From positions 1 through 38,296 of the forward strand of contig SHXD01000026.1 in assembly GCA_009693505.1 (NCBI GenBank): a DNA stretch of 38,296 bases, given 5' to 3'. A program made the translations under genes and the position numbers. Under the pieces are notes generated by a model. That model was not told where the DNA came from. It worked only from the letters and a program-made list of their open reading frames with translations, and ran no database searches. Shown in pieces: positions 1-8,599 of the stretch (within the stretch, counting starts at the first letter, position 1; every line of letters starts with the position of its first letter). Source of the DNA: Limnohabitans sp. (GTDB lineage Bacteria > Pseudomonadota > Gammaproteobacteria > Burkholderiales > Burkholderiaceae_C).

Positions 1-74
1 AGTTGATGGACCTCGTCGGCCAGTAAGCCTTCAACGCCGGCGGCGCAAGGCATGAAAAGTTGAAGCGAGTTCAC
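1..74 (-). CDS. RlmL-like THUMP RNA methyltransferase, N-terminus only
   Basis: Only the first 24 codons are inside the window; the rest lies beyond base 1. A GTG at 74-72 overlaps the rpoN stop (GTGA), and the translation runs V-N-S-L-Q-L-F-M-P-C-A-A-G-V-E-G-L-L-A-D-E-V. The spacing L-F-x3-A-x-G-[VL]-E-x-L-L-x2-E matches what I recall of the N-terminal start of E. coli RlmL (23S rRNA m2G methyltransferase) and related THUMP-domain enzymes. An ATG seven codons downstream (53-51) is an alternative start but would cut into the motif. The stop-start overlap implies translational coupling to rpoN. The identification rests on about 24 residues and is tentative. Confidence 0.5.
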   Translation of the reverse strand, partial: MNSLQLFMPCAAGVEGLLADEVHQ

Positions 75-1639
75 AGAGTTTTACGCAAGTTGGCGGGCGC
101 AATTTTGAGCGCCTCGCGGTATTTGGCCACGGTGCGCCGCGCGCAATCGATACCTTGTTCTTTCAGCATTTCAGACAGTTGGTTGTCTGACAGGGGTTTG
201 TTGGGATTTTCTGCCGCCACCAATTGTTTAATGAGCGCGCGCACAGCCGTGCTTGAAGCGGCGCTGCCGCTGTCTGTGCCCAGACCTGAGCCAAAGAAAA
301 ACTTCAGCTCGAAAGTGCCCATGGGGGTGGTCATGTACTTGGCTGTGGTGACGCGGCTGATGGTGGACTCATGAAGGCCCAACTCATCTGCAATTTCGCG
401 CAGCACCAAGGGCCGCATGGCCAGTTCGCCATGAATGAAGAAGTTGCGTTGGCGCTCCACAATGGCGGCGGACACTCGCAAAATGGTGTCAAAGCGCTGC
501 TGGATGTTTTTAATGAACCAACGTGCTTCTTGCAGACGCTGTTGTAAACCCAAATGGCCTTCGCCTTTGCCACCACGCAATGCATTGGCATAAATATCGT
601 GAACGCGCAGCTTGGGCATGACATCGGGATTGAGTTGCACTCTAAAGTGCGGTTCGCCGCCTTTGCGGGTACCGATGACCAACACATCGGGCACGATGAC
701 ATGCTGTTCTGCGTTGGCAAAGGGGCGGCCTGGTTTGGGCTCTAAGCGCGTGATGAAGGTGAGGGCCAATTTGACAAGGGCTTCGTCTTCGCCGCACTGA
801 ACGGCCAAGCGTTTGTAGTCGCGTTTGGCCAATAACTCTAAAGGCAGTCCACAAATTTTCAAAGCCACTGGCGCCACTTCGTTGTCGGGCTTGTCCTTCA
901 TGATGGCTTTGAGCTGTATTCGCATGCACTCACCCAAATCGCGTGCGCCAATGCCCACGGGTTCTAGTGATTGCAACAAGCTCAATGCCATTGTGAAGCG
1001 GTGCACCAGTTCTTCAAGTTGTTCGATGTCGTCGGTGCCGGCCAAGCCTTGCGCCAAGGACTCTAGGCTGTCTTCTAAATAGCCGTCGTCGTTCAATGAC
1101 TCAATCAAAAAGCGAAGGGCTGCGCGGTCAATCTCTGACAAGCGCATCGACAAAGCTTGCCGGTGCAAATAGTCTGTGAGAGAGCCTAAGCCGCGAGCCA
1201 ACTCAATGGCGTCAGCACCCTCAGAGTCGTTGTTGGTGTTGTTTTTTCGAGCGCCGGCATCAGTGCCCCACTCGCTGTCGTCGGGCGCCATGTCGACGCT
1301 GCCGTCGCCATCCCAACTGTCGGCCACATCGGTCACAGCTTCGTCGCTGGTGACCGATGCGGTGGACTCACCCGCAGCATCGCGCGAGTCGGAGCCTGCA
1401 TCGCTTGCGGCTTCTGACACACGGTCGCCCAAGCTCACTCGGGCATCGGCTTCGGGCAAACCGAAATCTTCTTGGGGCGCTTCGTCGGTGTTGCGCTCAA
1501 GGAAAGGATTTTCGTCGAGCATTTGCTCAACTTCTTGACTGAGCTCTAGGGTAGAGAGTTGAAGCAGCCGAATGGATTGTTGCAACTGTGGCGTGAGCGC
1601 CAAGTGCTGGGACATCCGAAGGGAAAGGCCTTGCTTCAT
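71..1639 (-). CDS. rpoN: RNA polymerase sigma-54 factor RpoN
   Basis: Alternative sigma factor that directs RNA polymerase to -24/-12 promoters and needs AAA+ activators; in related bacteria it controls nitrogen, motility and carbon-storage genes. The 522-residue protein has the glutamine- and leucine-rich N-terminal region I (MSQHLALTPQLQQSIRLLQL), a long acidic Asp/Ser/Glu-rich region II (about residues 50-145), the core-binding region, the helix-turn-helix (ADELGLHESTISRVT) and, near the C-terminus, the RpoN box ARRTVAKYREAL. The acidic linker is long, which I regard as usual for betaproteobacteria. It follows lptB by 13 bases on the same strand, the common lptA-lptB-rpoN order. Its stop overlaps the start of the next gene. 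Length and motifs indicate an intact gene. Confidence 0.97.
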   Translation of the reverse strand: MKQGLSLRMSQHLALTPQLQQSIRLLQLSTLELSQEVEQMLDENPFLERNTDEAPQEDFGLPEADARVSLGDRVSEAASDAGSDSRDAAGESTASVTSDEAVTDVADSWDGDGSVDMAPDDSEWGTDAGARKNNTNNDSEGADAIELARGLGSLTDYLHRQALSMRLSEIDRAALRFLIESLNDDGYLEDSLESLAQGLAGTDDIEQLEELVHRFTMALSLLQSLEPVGIGARDLGECMRIQLKAIMKDKPDNEVAPVALKICGLPLELLAKRDYKRLAVQCGEDEALVKLALTFITRLEPKPGRPFANAEQHVIVPDVLVIGTRKGGEPHFRVQLNPDVMPKLRVHDIYANALRGGKGEGHLGLQQRLQEARWFIKNIQQRFDTILRVSAAIVERQRNFFIHGELAMRPLVLREIADELGLHESTISRVTTAKYMTTPMGTFELKFFFGSGLGTDSGSAASSTAVRALIKQLVAAENPNKPLSDNQLSEMLKEQGIDCARRTVAKYREALKIAPANLRKTL

Positions 1640-1652
1640 TTTTGTACAGCCA

Positions 1653-2411
1653 TCACATTCGAAAGTGTTCGCCTAAGTACACACGGCGAACATCGGCATT
1701 GTTGACGATGTCTTGCGGTGTGCCTTGCGCCAGAACGCGGCCTTCGCTGATGATGTAAGCGTGGTCGCAAATGCCCAGTGTTTCGCGCACATTGTGATCG
1801 GTAATCAGCACGCCAATACCGCGCTCTTTCAAGAACGCAATGATGCGCTGAATTTCAATGACGGCAATAGGATCTATGCCCGCAAAGGGCTCGTCCAGCA
1901 AAATGAAGCGCGGGTCTGTGGCCAAGGCGCGGGCAATTTCGACACGCCTGCGTTCGCCACCCGATAGCGCCAAAGAAGGCGAGTCGTGCAAATGGTCAAC
2001 GCGCAAATCTTTCAAGAGCGCTTGCAAGCGGGCACTGATTTCTGCATCGTTTAAAGATTTGCCACCGGCATTCAGTTGCAACTCCAACACGGCGCGTACA
2101 TTTTCTGCCACAGTGAGTTTTCTGAAAATAGAAGCTTCTTGTGGCAAATAGGAGAGCCCCATGCGTGCCCGGCGGTGTATGGGCATGCGTGTCACGTCTT
2201 CACCATCAATCAAAATTTGACCGCCATCGGTGCGCACCAAACCCACAATCATGTAGAAGGAGGTGGTTTTGCCGGCACCATTGGGTCCTAACAAACCCAC
2301 CACTTCACCTTTTTGAACCTTGACCGATACGTCAAACACCACTTGGCGGCTACCATAAGACTTTTGCAAATGGCGCGCTTCAAGGCTGCTGATTTCGGTG
2401 GAAGCGCTCAC
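1653..2411 (-). CDS. lptB: Lipopolysaccharide export ABC ATPase LptB
   Basis: Cytoplasmic ATPase of the LptB2FGC complex, which extracts lipopolysaccharide from the inner membrane and pushes it along the LptA bridge. The 252-residue protein has Walker A (GPNGAGKTT), Q-loop, the ABC signature LSGGERRR, Walker B ([12 protein letters not shown]) and the switch histidine in [19 protein letters not shown] and DHNVRETL are typical of LptB. The start is a GTG at 2411 that overlaps the lptA stop (GTGA), so the two are probably translationally coupled. LptF and LptG are not in the window. Confidence 0.97.
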   Translation of the reverse strand: MSASTEISSLEARHLQKSYGSRQVVFDVSVKVQKGEVVGLLGPNGAGKTTSFYMIVGLVRTDGGQILIDGEDVTRMPIHRRARMGLSYLPQEASIFRKLTVAENVRAVLELQLNAGGKSLNDAEISARLQALLKDLRVDHLHDSPSLALSGGERRRVEIARALATDPRFILLDEPFAGIDPIAVIEIQRIIAFLKERGIGVLITDHNVRETLGICDHAYIISEGRVLAQGTPQDIVNNADVRRVYLGEHFRM

Positions 2412-3019
2412 GGCTTGTCTGCACCGGTGCGAGTGCTCGGTTTCAAAACGGGACCAGCAACGGGCGGGGTCAGTTCATTGGTTTTAGGACGAGGTGTGAT
2501 GGTGGCCTTGACGCGTTGGCTACCGGAAGTGTTGCCTGGCAGGCCGCTCTTGCCATCGACCGTGAAAACCTCGGTGGTGTTGTTGACCAAAATTTCTTGG
2601 CCTTGAATGCGGTCGGCCACCACTTGGCCGCGCAGCAAGCGCAGTTCAGCGCGTTGGCTGAGTGTCAGGGTATCGGCCTGGCTGTTGTAAACAACCGTTT
2701 CTGCTTCGCCCTCTGTGAATTCGTCTAGACCTTCGCGTTTTTGGCGAAAGAAAATGCGTTCGCCCGGATCGGCCCACAATTTGGCGACTTGGTTGCCTTG
2801 CTTGTCTTGTTTGACTTCCATGCGAGCCGCTTTCATGACCAAGGATCCCTTGGTCATGACAACTTTGCCAGCGAAGATGGTGAGTTGTTGTTGGTCGTTG
2901 TGCTTGAGTGAGTCGGCCTCGACGTTCATGGGTTTGTCTCTGTCCGCTTTTTCGGCGAAAGCACTCTGAGCCGCAATGGCGGCCAGGGTGCAGAGCAATG
3001 TGATGAGCTTGAGTTTCAT
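2408..3019 (-). CDS. lptA: Lipopolysaccharide transport periplasmic protein LptA
   Basis: Periplasmic beta-jellyroll protein that forms the bridge carrying lipopolysaccharide from LptC to LptD. I place the start at the ATG at 3019, giving 203 residues that begin with a clear signal peptide ([22 protein letters not shown], cut after AFA). The mature part has the OstA/LptA pattern: [11 protein letters not shown], then repeats such as [14 protein letters not shown] and a proline-rich tail. The reading frame stays open to 3310, but that extension overlaps dsbA and lacks signal-peptide character. lptC, often directly upstream in other bacteria, is not here; dsbA takes that position. No strong Shine-Dalgarno sequence is visible. 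Confidence 0.93.
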   Translation of the reverse strand: MKLKLITLLCTLAAIAAQSAFAEKADRDKPMNVEADSLKHNDQQQLTIFAGKVVMTKGSLVMKAARMEVKQDKQGNQVAKLWADPGERIFFRQKREGLDEFTEGEAETVVYNSQADTLTLSQRAELRLLRGQVVADRIQGQEILVNNTTEVFTVDGKSGLPGNTSGSQRVKATITPRPKTNELTPPVAGPVLKPSTRTGADKP

Positions 3020-3077
3020 AAAGGCGCGAATCTTGCTTGATTGTAGGTGTTCAGAGGGGAAACACACCTGCTTTGAA

Positions 3078-3740
3078 TCAGGCGCGGCCTTGTCGAACTT
3101 GGGCCAACAAAGACTCTGTGACTTGAAGTGCGCGGTCCATGCTGCCGGCCAATGTGCCATCGATGTAGTACTTGCCTGCGACACCCAATGAAGGAACACC
3201 TTCAACCTTGAAATCATTTTGCAATTGAACGGCCCGCTTGAGTTTGCTGGCCACGCCAAATGATTTGGCTGTATCGGCAAATTTATTTTTATCAACACCT
3301 TGCTTTTCAACCCACGTCAAAATGCTGGCATCGGTGCTCAATGTCAAACGTTCGACATGAATGGCTTGGAACACTTTGCCATGTATTTTGTCTAACAAGC
3401 CCATGGCTTCTAAAGAGAAATACAAGCGTTGCTGGGGCGCGAAGTCTTCTCTGAAAGCGACGGGTACGCGGCGTACCACCACATCCTTGGGTGCATTTTT
3501 CACCCATTGTGCAAAAGTGGGTTCGAAGCCGTTGCAGTGAGAGCAGCTGTACCAAAAGAATTCAATCACTTCAATTTTGCCGGCTTCAGTTTCGGTGGGC
3601 ACGGTACGGTCCAACTTCGTGTAATCCTTGCCCGCGACAAACTTGGCGGGGCCTTGCGCGAAAGCTGTGTTGTTCAAACCTAAGCCGCCAAGGGTTGCGG
3701 CGGTGCTCAAGCTGGCTAAAGAAAATTCACGGCGTTTCAT
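3078..3740 (-). CDS. dsbA: Periplasmic thiol:disulfide oxidoreductase, DsbA family
   Basis: Introduces disulfide bonds into exported proteins. The 220-residue protein has a thioredoxin-fold catalytic site, Cys66-Ser-His-Cys69 within FFWYSCSHC, where E. coli DsbA has CPHC, and a cis-proline loop G-V-P183. The N-terminus MKRREFSLASLSTAATLGGL... AFA is a signal peptide whose RRxF pair resembles a Tat signal. A good Shine-Dalgarno sequence (CAGGAG) lies six bases before the ATG. The gene sits between a SPOR-domain protein and lptA on one strand, an envelope-biogenesis neighbourhood. The partner DsbB is not in the window. Confidence 0.93.
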   Translation of the reverse strand: MKRREFSLASLSTAATLGGLGLNNTAFAQGPAKFVAGKDYTKLDRTVPTETEAGKIEVIEFFWYSCSHCNGFEPTFAQWVKNAPKDVVVRRVPVAFREDFAPQQRLYFSLEAMGLLDKIHGKVFQAIHVERLTLSTDASILTWVEKQGVDKNKFADTAKSFGVASKLKRAVQLQNDFKVEGVPSLGVAGKYYIDGTLAGSMDRALQVTESLLAQVRQGRA

Positions 3741-3775
3741 ATCGTGCTCCTGATTAAATAAAGTGTTGCTTAAGT

Positions 3776-4435
3776 TTAGCGTTGTACGCGAACCAAGGCG
3801 GCATCCATGCCATTGGCATCTAAACGTGCTTTGATTTTTTCTGCTTGATCTTTGTCATCAAAAGGGCCGCTTCTCACTCGATAGATGGCGCGTCCGGCTT
3901 GTTCACGTTCACTGACCTTGGCTTCAATGCCCATCATGGACAGTTTGGCTTTTTGGGCGTCAGCATCTATTGCAGATTTAAAGGCACCTGCTTGAACAAA
4001 ATAGGTAAAAGGATCGTTGGTGGCAGCCGCTTTGTTCGCGGGTTGGGGTGTGGCTGCGGGTGGTGGTACAGGTGCAGCAGGTGCCGGCACGGAAGGTGCC
4101 AAGGGATCGGCCGTGACTGCGGGTGCGGGTGCGCCGGCACCTGGATTGGGTGCGCCTGCGGTGGTGGCGGCAGGATTGGCAGCCGTAGCGTCTGCCGGCG
4201 CCTCTGGTGTGACAGGTTTGGTTTGCAAAGCACCGTTTGGATTCCAGTCTTTGTTCTTTTGCGCTTCAACCGCATCTTGATCGGCAGAACGTGATTGGTT
4301 CTTGTTGCTAAAGGGCATGGGTACTTTGGTCACGTACATGGCGACACCGAGGGCAATGATGAGGCCAATGACCAAGCCTAGTACAAAGCCCAACAAGGTG
4401 CCACCGCGCTGGCTTTGGATGTTGGTGTGGGACAT
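3776..4435 (-). CDS. SPOR-domain, FtsN-like membrane-anchored protein
   Basis: Probable single-pass inner-membrane protein that binds denuded septal peptidoglycan. From the ATG at 4435 it has 219 residues: a short cytoplasmic tail, one membrane segment (about residues 12-35, GFVLGLVIGLIIALGVAMYV), a low-complexity Ala/Pro-rich periplasmic linker (about 60-135) and a C-terminal SPOR domain (FTYFVQAGAFKSAIDADAQ to the end). This matches the FtsN layout, and position directly after argS is common in betaproteobacteria. Upstream in-frame Mets at 4459 and 4507 exist; 4507 overlaps argS. I prefer 4435 because it directly precedes the tail and anchor and has a weak GAGAG upstream. Confidence 0.85.
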   Translation of the reverse strand: MSHTNIQSQRGGTLLGFVLGLVIGLIIALGVAMYVTKVPMPFSNKNQSRSADQDAVEAQKNKDWNPNGALQTKPVTPEAPADATAANPAATTAGAPNPGAGAPAPAVTADPLAPSVPAPAAPVPPPAATPQPANKAAATNDPFTYFVQAGAFKSAIDADAQKAKLSMMGIEAKVSEREQAGRAIYRVRSGPFDDKDQAEKIKARLDANGMDAALVRVQR

Positions 4436-4481
4436 GTTGTGAAGTGCTCTCAAAGTCATATCGAAAAAAAGGCCGTCCAAA

Positions 4482-6167
4482 TTACATCTGCTCAGGCGCG
4501 GACACACCTAAGAGCTTTAAACCATTTTGCAAGACTTGTGCGCAGGCTGCAACCAAGGCCAAGCGCGCCAGTTTGAGTGGTTCTTCTTCAACCAAAATAC
4601 GCTCAGCATCGTAGTAGCTGTGGTAGCTGGCGGCCAAGTCGCGCAAGTAAAACGTCACGTCGTGCGGCGCAAAGTCTTGTGCTGCATCGGTGAGCATTCC
4701 AGGGTATTTGGCCAGCAGCAACATGAGGGCCTGTGCCTTGGGGTTTTCTAAGTTAGACAAATCGACTTTGGCCAAGCTGGCTAGATCGCCACCCCAGGTT
4801 CGCAAAATGGAGTGAATGCGAGCGTGCGCATATTGCACGTAATACACCGGGTTGTCGTTGTTTTTGGACAAAGCCAAATCAATGTCGAACACGTATTCGG
4901 TGTCGGGCTTGCGGCTTAGCAAGAAGAAGCGCACGGCATCTTTGCTGGTCCACTCAATGAGATCGCGCAAGGTCACGTAGCTGCCAGCGCGTTTAGAAAT
5001 TTTCACTTCCACACCGCCGCGCATGACGCGCACCATGGTGTGCAAAACGTAGTCGGGGTAGCCTTCTGGAATGCCCGCGTGTGCGGCTTGCAAGCCTGCG
5101 CGCACGCGTGCAATGGTGCCGTGGTGGTCGGTGCCTTGAATGTTGACCACTTTGGTAAAGCCGCGTTCCCATTTAGCAATGTGGTAGGCCACATCGGGCA
5201 CGAAGTAAGTGTAGGTGCCATCGCCTTTGCGCATGACGCGGTCTTTGTCATCGCCGTAGTCGGTGGACCTGAGCCAGAGCGCGCCATCTTGCTCGTAAGT
5301 CTTGCCAACTTCTTGAAGCTTCTTCACAGCTGCATCAACGCGGCCGCTGGTATAGAGGCTGGATTCAAGGTAGTAGTTGTCAAATTTGACGTCGAAGGCT
5401 TTCAAGTCGAGGTCTTGCTCGTGGCGCAAATAGGCTACGGCAAATTCGCGCACGCCATTCAAATCGTTCAGGTCACCACTGCCTGTGAATTCGCGATCGT
5501 CAGACTTGACAGTTTTCTTCGCCAAGAAATCTTGCGCAATGTCTTGGATGTAGTCGCCGTTGTAGGCGGCTGCGTTGTCACCGCTGGGCCACTCTGCATC
5601 ACCCGGCTTGAAGCCTTGCGCCCGCAATTGAGTTGAAGTGGCCAAGGTGTTGATTTGTACGCCCGCGTCGTTGTAATAAAACTCACGGTACACGGACCAA
5701 CCTTGCGTAGCAAACAAATTACAAATCGCATCGCCCAATGCGGCTTGTCTGCCATGGCCCACATGCAAAGGTCCTGTTGGATTGGCGGACACAAACTCCA
5801 CCAACACTTTTTTGTTGCGCTCAGCTTGCTTGCCAAAGCAGGAAGCAGCATGCAGCACTTCTTTGATGACAGCTTGTTTGGCACTGGGTTTGAGCTTGAG
5901 GTTTAAAAAGCCAGGGCCTGCAATGTCAATGCTCTCTACCCATTGGGTGAATGCGGGCGTGGCCATGAGTGCGGTGCGCAGTGCTTCGCCCACTTGTCTG
6001 GGGTTTTGCCCCAAGGGCTTGGCCAAGTGCATGGCAGCCGTGCAGGCCAGATCGCCATGGGCGGCTACCTTGGGAGATTCAAAAATGGCTTTGGCGCCGG
6101 CACCGGAATGCAGGCGTTCGAGTTCGGCGGCAAGGGCCGACAGTAATTCTTGTTTGGCTAAGAGCAT
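4482..6167 (-). CDS. argS: Arginyl-tRNA synthetase
   Basis: Class I aminoacyl-tRNA synthetase that charges tRNA-Arg with arginine in the cytoplasm. The 561-residue protein has the N-terminal additional domain typical of ArgRS, the HIGH-like motif H135-V-G-H138 in [19 protein letters not shown], the YYNDAGVQ block, a KMSK-position sequence [12 protein letters not shown], and the DALR anticodon-binding domain ending in [10 protein letters not shown]. Many ArgRS proteins lack a canonical KMSK, so this is not a defect. It follows the LysR gene by nine bases on the same strand and is intact. Confidence 0.98.
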   Translation of the reverse strand: MLLAKQELLSALAAELERLHSGAGAKAIFESPKVAAHGDLACTAAMHLAKPLGQNPRQVGEALRTALMATPAFTQWVESIDIAGPGFLNLKLKPSAKQAVIKEVLHAASCFGKQAERNKKVLVEFVSANPTGPLHVGHGRQAALGDAICNLFATQGWSVYREFYYNDAGVQINTLATSTQLRAQGFKPGDAEWPSGDNAAAYNGDYIQDIAQDFLAKKTVKSDDREFTGSGDLNDLNGVREFAVAYLRHEQDLDLKAFDVKFDNYYLESSLYTSGRVDAAVKKLQEVGKTYEQDGALWLRSTDYGDDKDRVMRKGDGTYTYFVPDVAYHIAKWERGFTKVVNIQGTDHHGTIARVRAGLQAAHAGIPEGYPDYVLHTMVRVMRGGVEVKISKRAGSYVTLRDLIEWTSKDAVRFFLLSRKPDTEYVFDIDLALSKNNDNPVYYVQYAHARIHSILRTWGGDLASLAKVDLSNLENPKAQALMLLLAKYPGMLTDAAQDFAPHDVTFYLRDLAASYHSYYDAERILVEEEPLKLARLALVAACAQVLQNGLKLLGVSAPEQM

Positions 6168-6176
6168 GTCCCGATT

Positions 6177-7109
6177 TTACGGGGCGGTTTGCCAAGTTTC
6201 GGGCAAGCTGTAGTGATGCTTTAAAAAGTCGATCCAAAGGCGCAAACGCAGGGGTAAATGCTTTCTTTGGGGAAAAACGCCGTAAATGCCATTGGGCGGG
6301 GCGGCAAACTCGGCCAACACCTCGACCAGTTGACCCGATCGGATGTCGTTTTCTACCTCCCAGGTGCTGCGCCAAGCGATGCCCATGTCGGCCAGGCACC
6401 AGCCGTGCAAAACTTGGCCGTCGGAGCAATCTAGGGGGCCATGAGGTCGCAAGTGGGTCACTTCGGCCCCTTCTGCAGGTTCTGAGGGCGGGACTTTGAA
6501 GGCCCATCCGCGCGTTTGGGAGGCATCGCTAGAGAGTGTGAGACAGCTGTGCTGTAGTAAATCTGAAGGAATTTTAGGTGTGCCATGTTTGGCCAAATAG
6601 GCGGGCGTGGCCACACACATGCGCCGGTTGTCGGCCAATCGGACGCTGACCAAGGAAGAATCTGGCAGGTCGCCCACGCGCACTGCAAAGTCGAAGCCTT
6701 CGCCGGCCAAGTCAATCACCCGATCGCTTAGGTTGAGTGAAATTTTGACGTCTGGATTTTGCGCATGAAACAAGGGGGCAAGCGGTGCCACATGCCTTCG
6801 CCCAAAACCCGCGGGTGCCGTAATTCGCAAATGACCACTGGCTTTCAAGCCGCCTGCTGAAATGCTGTCTTCCGTATTGGCCACATCGCTCAAAAGACGT
6901 TGGCAATTTTCTAAAAAGGCGCTGCCCTCATGGGTCAAGCTGATGCGTCTGGTTGTTCGCAACAACAACTTCACACCCAAGTGTGACTCCAACGCATCGA
7001 GTCGTCTGCCAATGATGGCAGGGGCTACGCCTTCTGCACGCGCAGCCGCACTCAAGCTGCCGCGTGTGGCGACCGATACAAATGTTTCAAAAACTTTGAG
7101 TTTGTCCAT
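6177..7109 (-). CDS. LysR-family transcriptional regulator
   Basis: DNA-binding regulator of 310 residues. The N-terminal winged helix-turn-helix (about residues 1-60, MDKLKVFETFVSVATRGSL, then AARAEGVAPAIIGRRLDALE and LLLRTTRRISLTHEG) is typical of the family, followed by the two-lobe effector-binding domain starting at GHLRITAPAGFGRRHVAPL. It belongs to the large subgroup resembling DsdC/CrgA-type regulators; the effector cannot be read from sequence. It lies 26 bases after the CoA-transferase gene and nine bases before argS on the same strand, so it may regulate the CoA-transferase rather than argS. No target site was recognised. Confidence 0.93.
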   Translation of the reverse strand: MDKLKVFETFVSVATRGSLSAAARAEGVAPAIIGRRLDALESHLGVKLLLRTTRRISLTHEGSAFLENCQRLLSDVANTEDSISAGGLKASGHLRITAPAGFGRRHVAPLAPLFHAQNPDVKISLNLSDRVIDLAGEGFDFAVRVGDLPDSSLVSVRLADNRRMCVATPAYLAKHGTPKIPSDLLQHSCLTLSSDASQTRGWAFKVPPSEPAEGAEVTHLRPHGPLDCSDGQVLHGWCLADMGIAWRSTWEVENDIRSGQLVEVLAEFAAPPNGIYGVFPQRKHLPLRLRLWIDFLKHHYSLPETWQTAP

Positions 7110-7135
7110 GGTTCAAGGGCTTGCCTGTTTGCGGT

Positions 7136-8362
7136 TCAACCCGCCTCGTTGGGATGGCTCAGTTTTTGAATTTCTTCTGAGTTATAGCCTAGGCTGCTCA
7201 ATAAACTTTCGTTGTGCTCACCCAAATTTGGTGCAGACTGTCTGACCTTCAAGCGCTCTTGGTTCATGCTCAGCGGCAACAAGACGGTATCAATGGTTCT
7301 GCCATCGTTCAAGGTCATCGGCGCGAGGCCGCCTGTGGCATTCAAATGAGGATCGTCTAACAATTCGTGTGGCGCTGTGATGGGCGCATAGGGCAGTGAA
7401 TTTTTTTCAAAAACTTCACTCAGTTCTTGCGCAGAGAAATTTTTCAGCCGTTCTCTCAAAATGGGCAGCAGCCATTCACGCGCCAGCACGCGATCGTTGT
7501 TGCTGGTCAATTTGGGGTCCTTGAATAAATCTGTGTAGCCGAAGGCATCGCAAAATAGTTTCCAAGCGGTGTCACTCACAACTGCCAAGAATATTTGCTC
7601 ACCCTCTTTCACAACAAACACATCGTAGACAGCCCACGCAGAAATTCGCTCGGGCATGGGCGCCGCCGCTTTGCCTGTGACTTGGTATTGCATCATGTGC
7701 TGCGCCACCAAAAACACATTGTTTTCAAACAAAGCGCTTTGCACTTCTTGCCCTTCGCCTGTTTGAGCGCGTTGCGCTAATGCGGCCATGGCACCCATGG
7801 CGCCAAACATACCGCCCATGATGTCGTTCACGCTGGTACCTGCTCGCAGTGGATCGCCGCGTCGGCCCGTCATGTAGGCCAAGCCGCCCATCATTTGCAC
7901 CACCTCGTCAAGGGCTGTGCGGTGCTCGTAAGGACCCGGCAAAAAACCTTTGAGTGAGACGAAGATGAGACGTGGGTTGAGTTTCTTCAAACTCTCGTAA
8001 TCCAAGCCCAGTTTTTTCATGGTGCCTGGTTTGAAGTTTTCACAGACGATGTCTGCGGTGGCAATCAAACGCAATACCGCTTCTTTGCCTTTGGGGGTTT
8101 TCAAGTCGAGTGCAAGGCTTTTTTTGTTGCGATTGAAGAGTGGGAAAAAGCCAGCGCCTGAGCCCAACAGTTTGCGTGTGTTGTCGCCCTCATGGCCATG
8201 TCCAATGGGTTCAACTTTGATCACTTCTGCGCCCAAATCTGCCAACACCATGCCACAGGTGGGGCCCATCACCATGTGGGTGAATTCGACCACGCGAATA
8301 CCTTCATAGGGCAGGCCATCGCGCGGGCCGGCTTCACTGATCGATACACGGTCTGATGTCAT
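7136..8362 (-). CDS. CaiB/BaiF family (type III) CoA-transferase
   Basis: Moves CoA between carboxylic acids through an aspartyl-CoA thioester; the substrate is unknown. With the ATG at 8362 the protein has 408 residues. The family N-terminus is present (YEGIRVVEFTHMVMGPTCGMVLADLGAEVIKVEP), then NKKSLALDLKTPKGKE, and AGTSVNDIMGG, where D180 aligns with the catalytic Asp of formyl-CoA transferase. The C-terminal segment SLPYAPI and the DPHLNATG block are also typical. The open frame reaches 8458 but the extra 32 residues have no family resemblance. It heads the minus-strand run and is divergent from glcB. A link to glyoxylate or C2-C4 acids is suggested only by that neighbour. Confidence 0.9.
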   Translation of the reverse strand: MTSDRVSISEAGPRDGLPYEGIRVVEFTHMVMGPTCGMVLADLGAEVIKVEPIGHGHEGDNTRKLLGSGAGFFPLFNRNKKSLALDLKTPKGKEAVLRLIATADIVCENFKPGTMKKLGLDYESLKKLNPRLIFVSLKGFLPGPYEHRTALDEVVQMMGGLAYMTGRRGDPLRAGTSVNDIMGGMFGAMGAMAALAQRAQTGEGQEVQSALFENNVFLVAQHMMQYQVTGKAAAPMPERISAWAVYDVFVVKEGEQIFLAVVSDTAWKLFCDAFGYTDLFKDPKLTSNNDRVLAREWLLPILRERLKNFSAQELSEVFEKNSLPYAPITAPHELLDDPHLNATGGLAPMTLNDGRTIDTVLLPLSMNQERLKVRQSAPNLGEHNESLLSSLGYNSEEIQKLSHPNEAG

Positions 8363-8599
8363 GTTGGCTTTGAGGTGTGGCAATGCGATTTTTTCAAGGT
8401 TGAACAATATTTTCACTAATTTTGTCGCATTTGGCTTCGATCTTTGCATAAAAGTCACAAGTCAAAGGATATTTGCCTAATTTGTGAATCCTGAAACATA
8501 GAATAAAGCGGTTCTAATTCAGAGAGTGAGTGTTTTCTTGCTTCCTGCAAGCTGTTGAATTCAGCTGTGACTTGTTTTGTTTTTTATTTGAGGCTTTTG
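8363..8599. promoter_or_regulatory. Divergent intergenic region between CoA-transferase gene and glcB
   Basis: This 237-base AT-rich gap separates two divergent genes and must hold promoters for both. I found no convincing sigma-70 pair on either strand. A short inverted repeat AGCTG-N7-CAGCT lies at 8550-8566, in the probable glcB leader. GAGG at 8590-8593 is a plausible glcB ribosome binding site. No RNA gene or ORF is apparent. Confidence 0.4.

Noticed and set aside
3045..3069. AGGTGT...ACACCT inverted repeat between dsbA and lptA
   Set aside because: Six-base arms with a 13-base loop and no U-tract; could be chance.
3020..3310. In-frame extension of lptA upstream
   Set aside because: It overlaps dsbA coding sequence, lacks a signal peptide, and the Met at 3019 starts a clear Sec signal.
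8550..8566. AGCTG-N7-CAGCT repeat upstream of glcB
   Set aside because: Only five-base arms; noted within the intergenic entry but not called as an operator.
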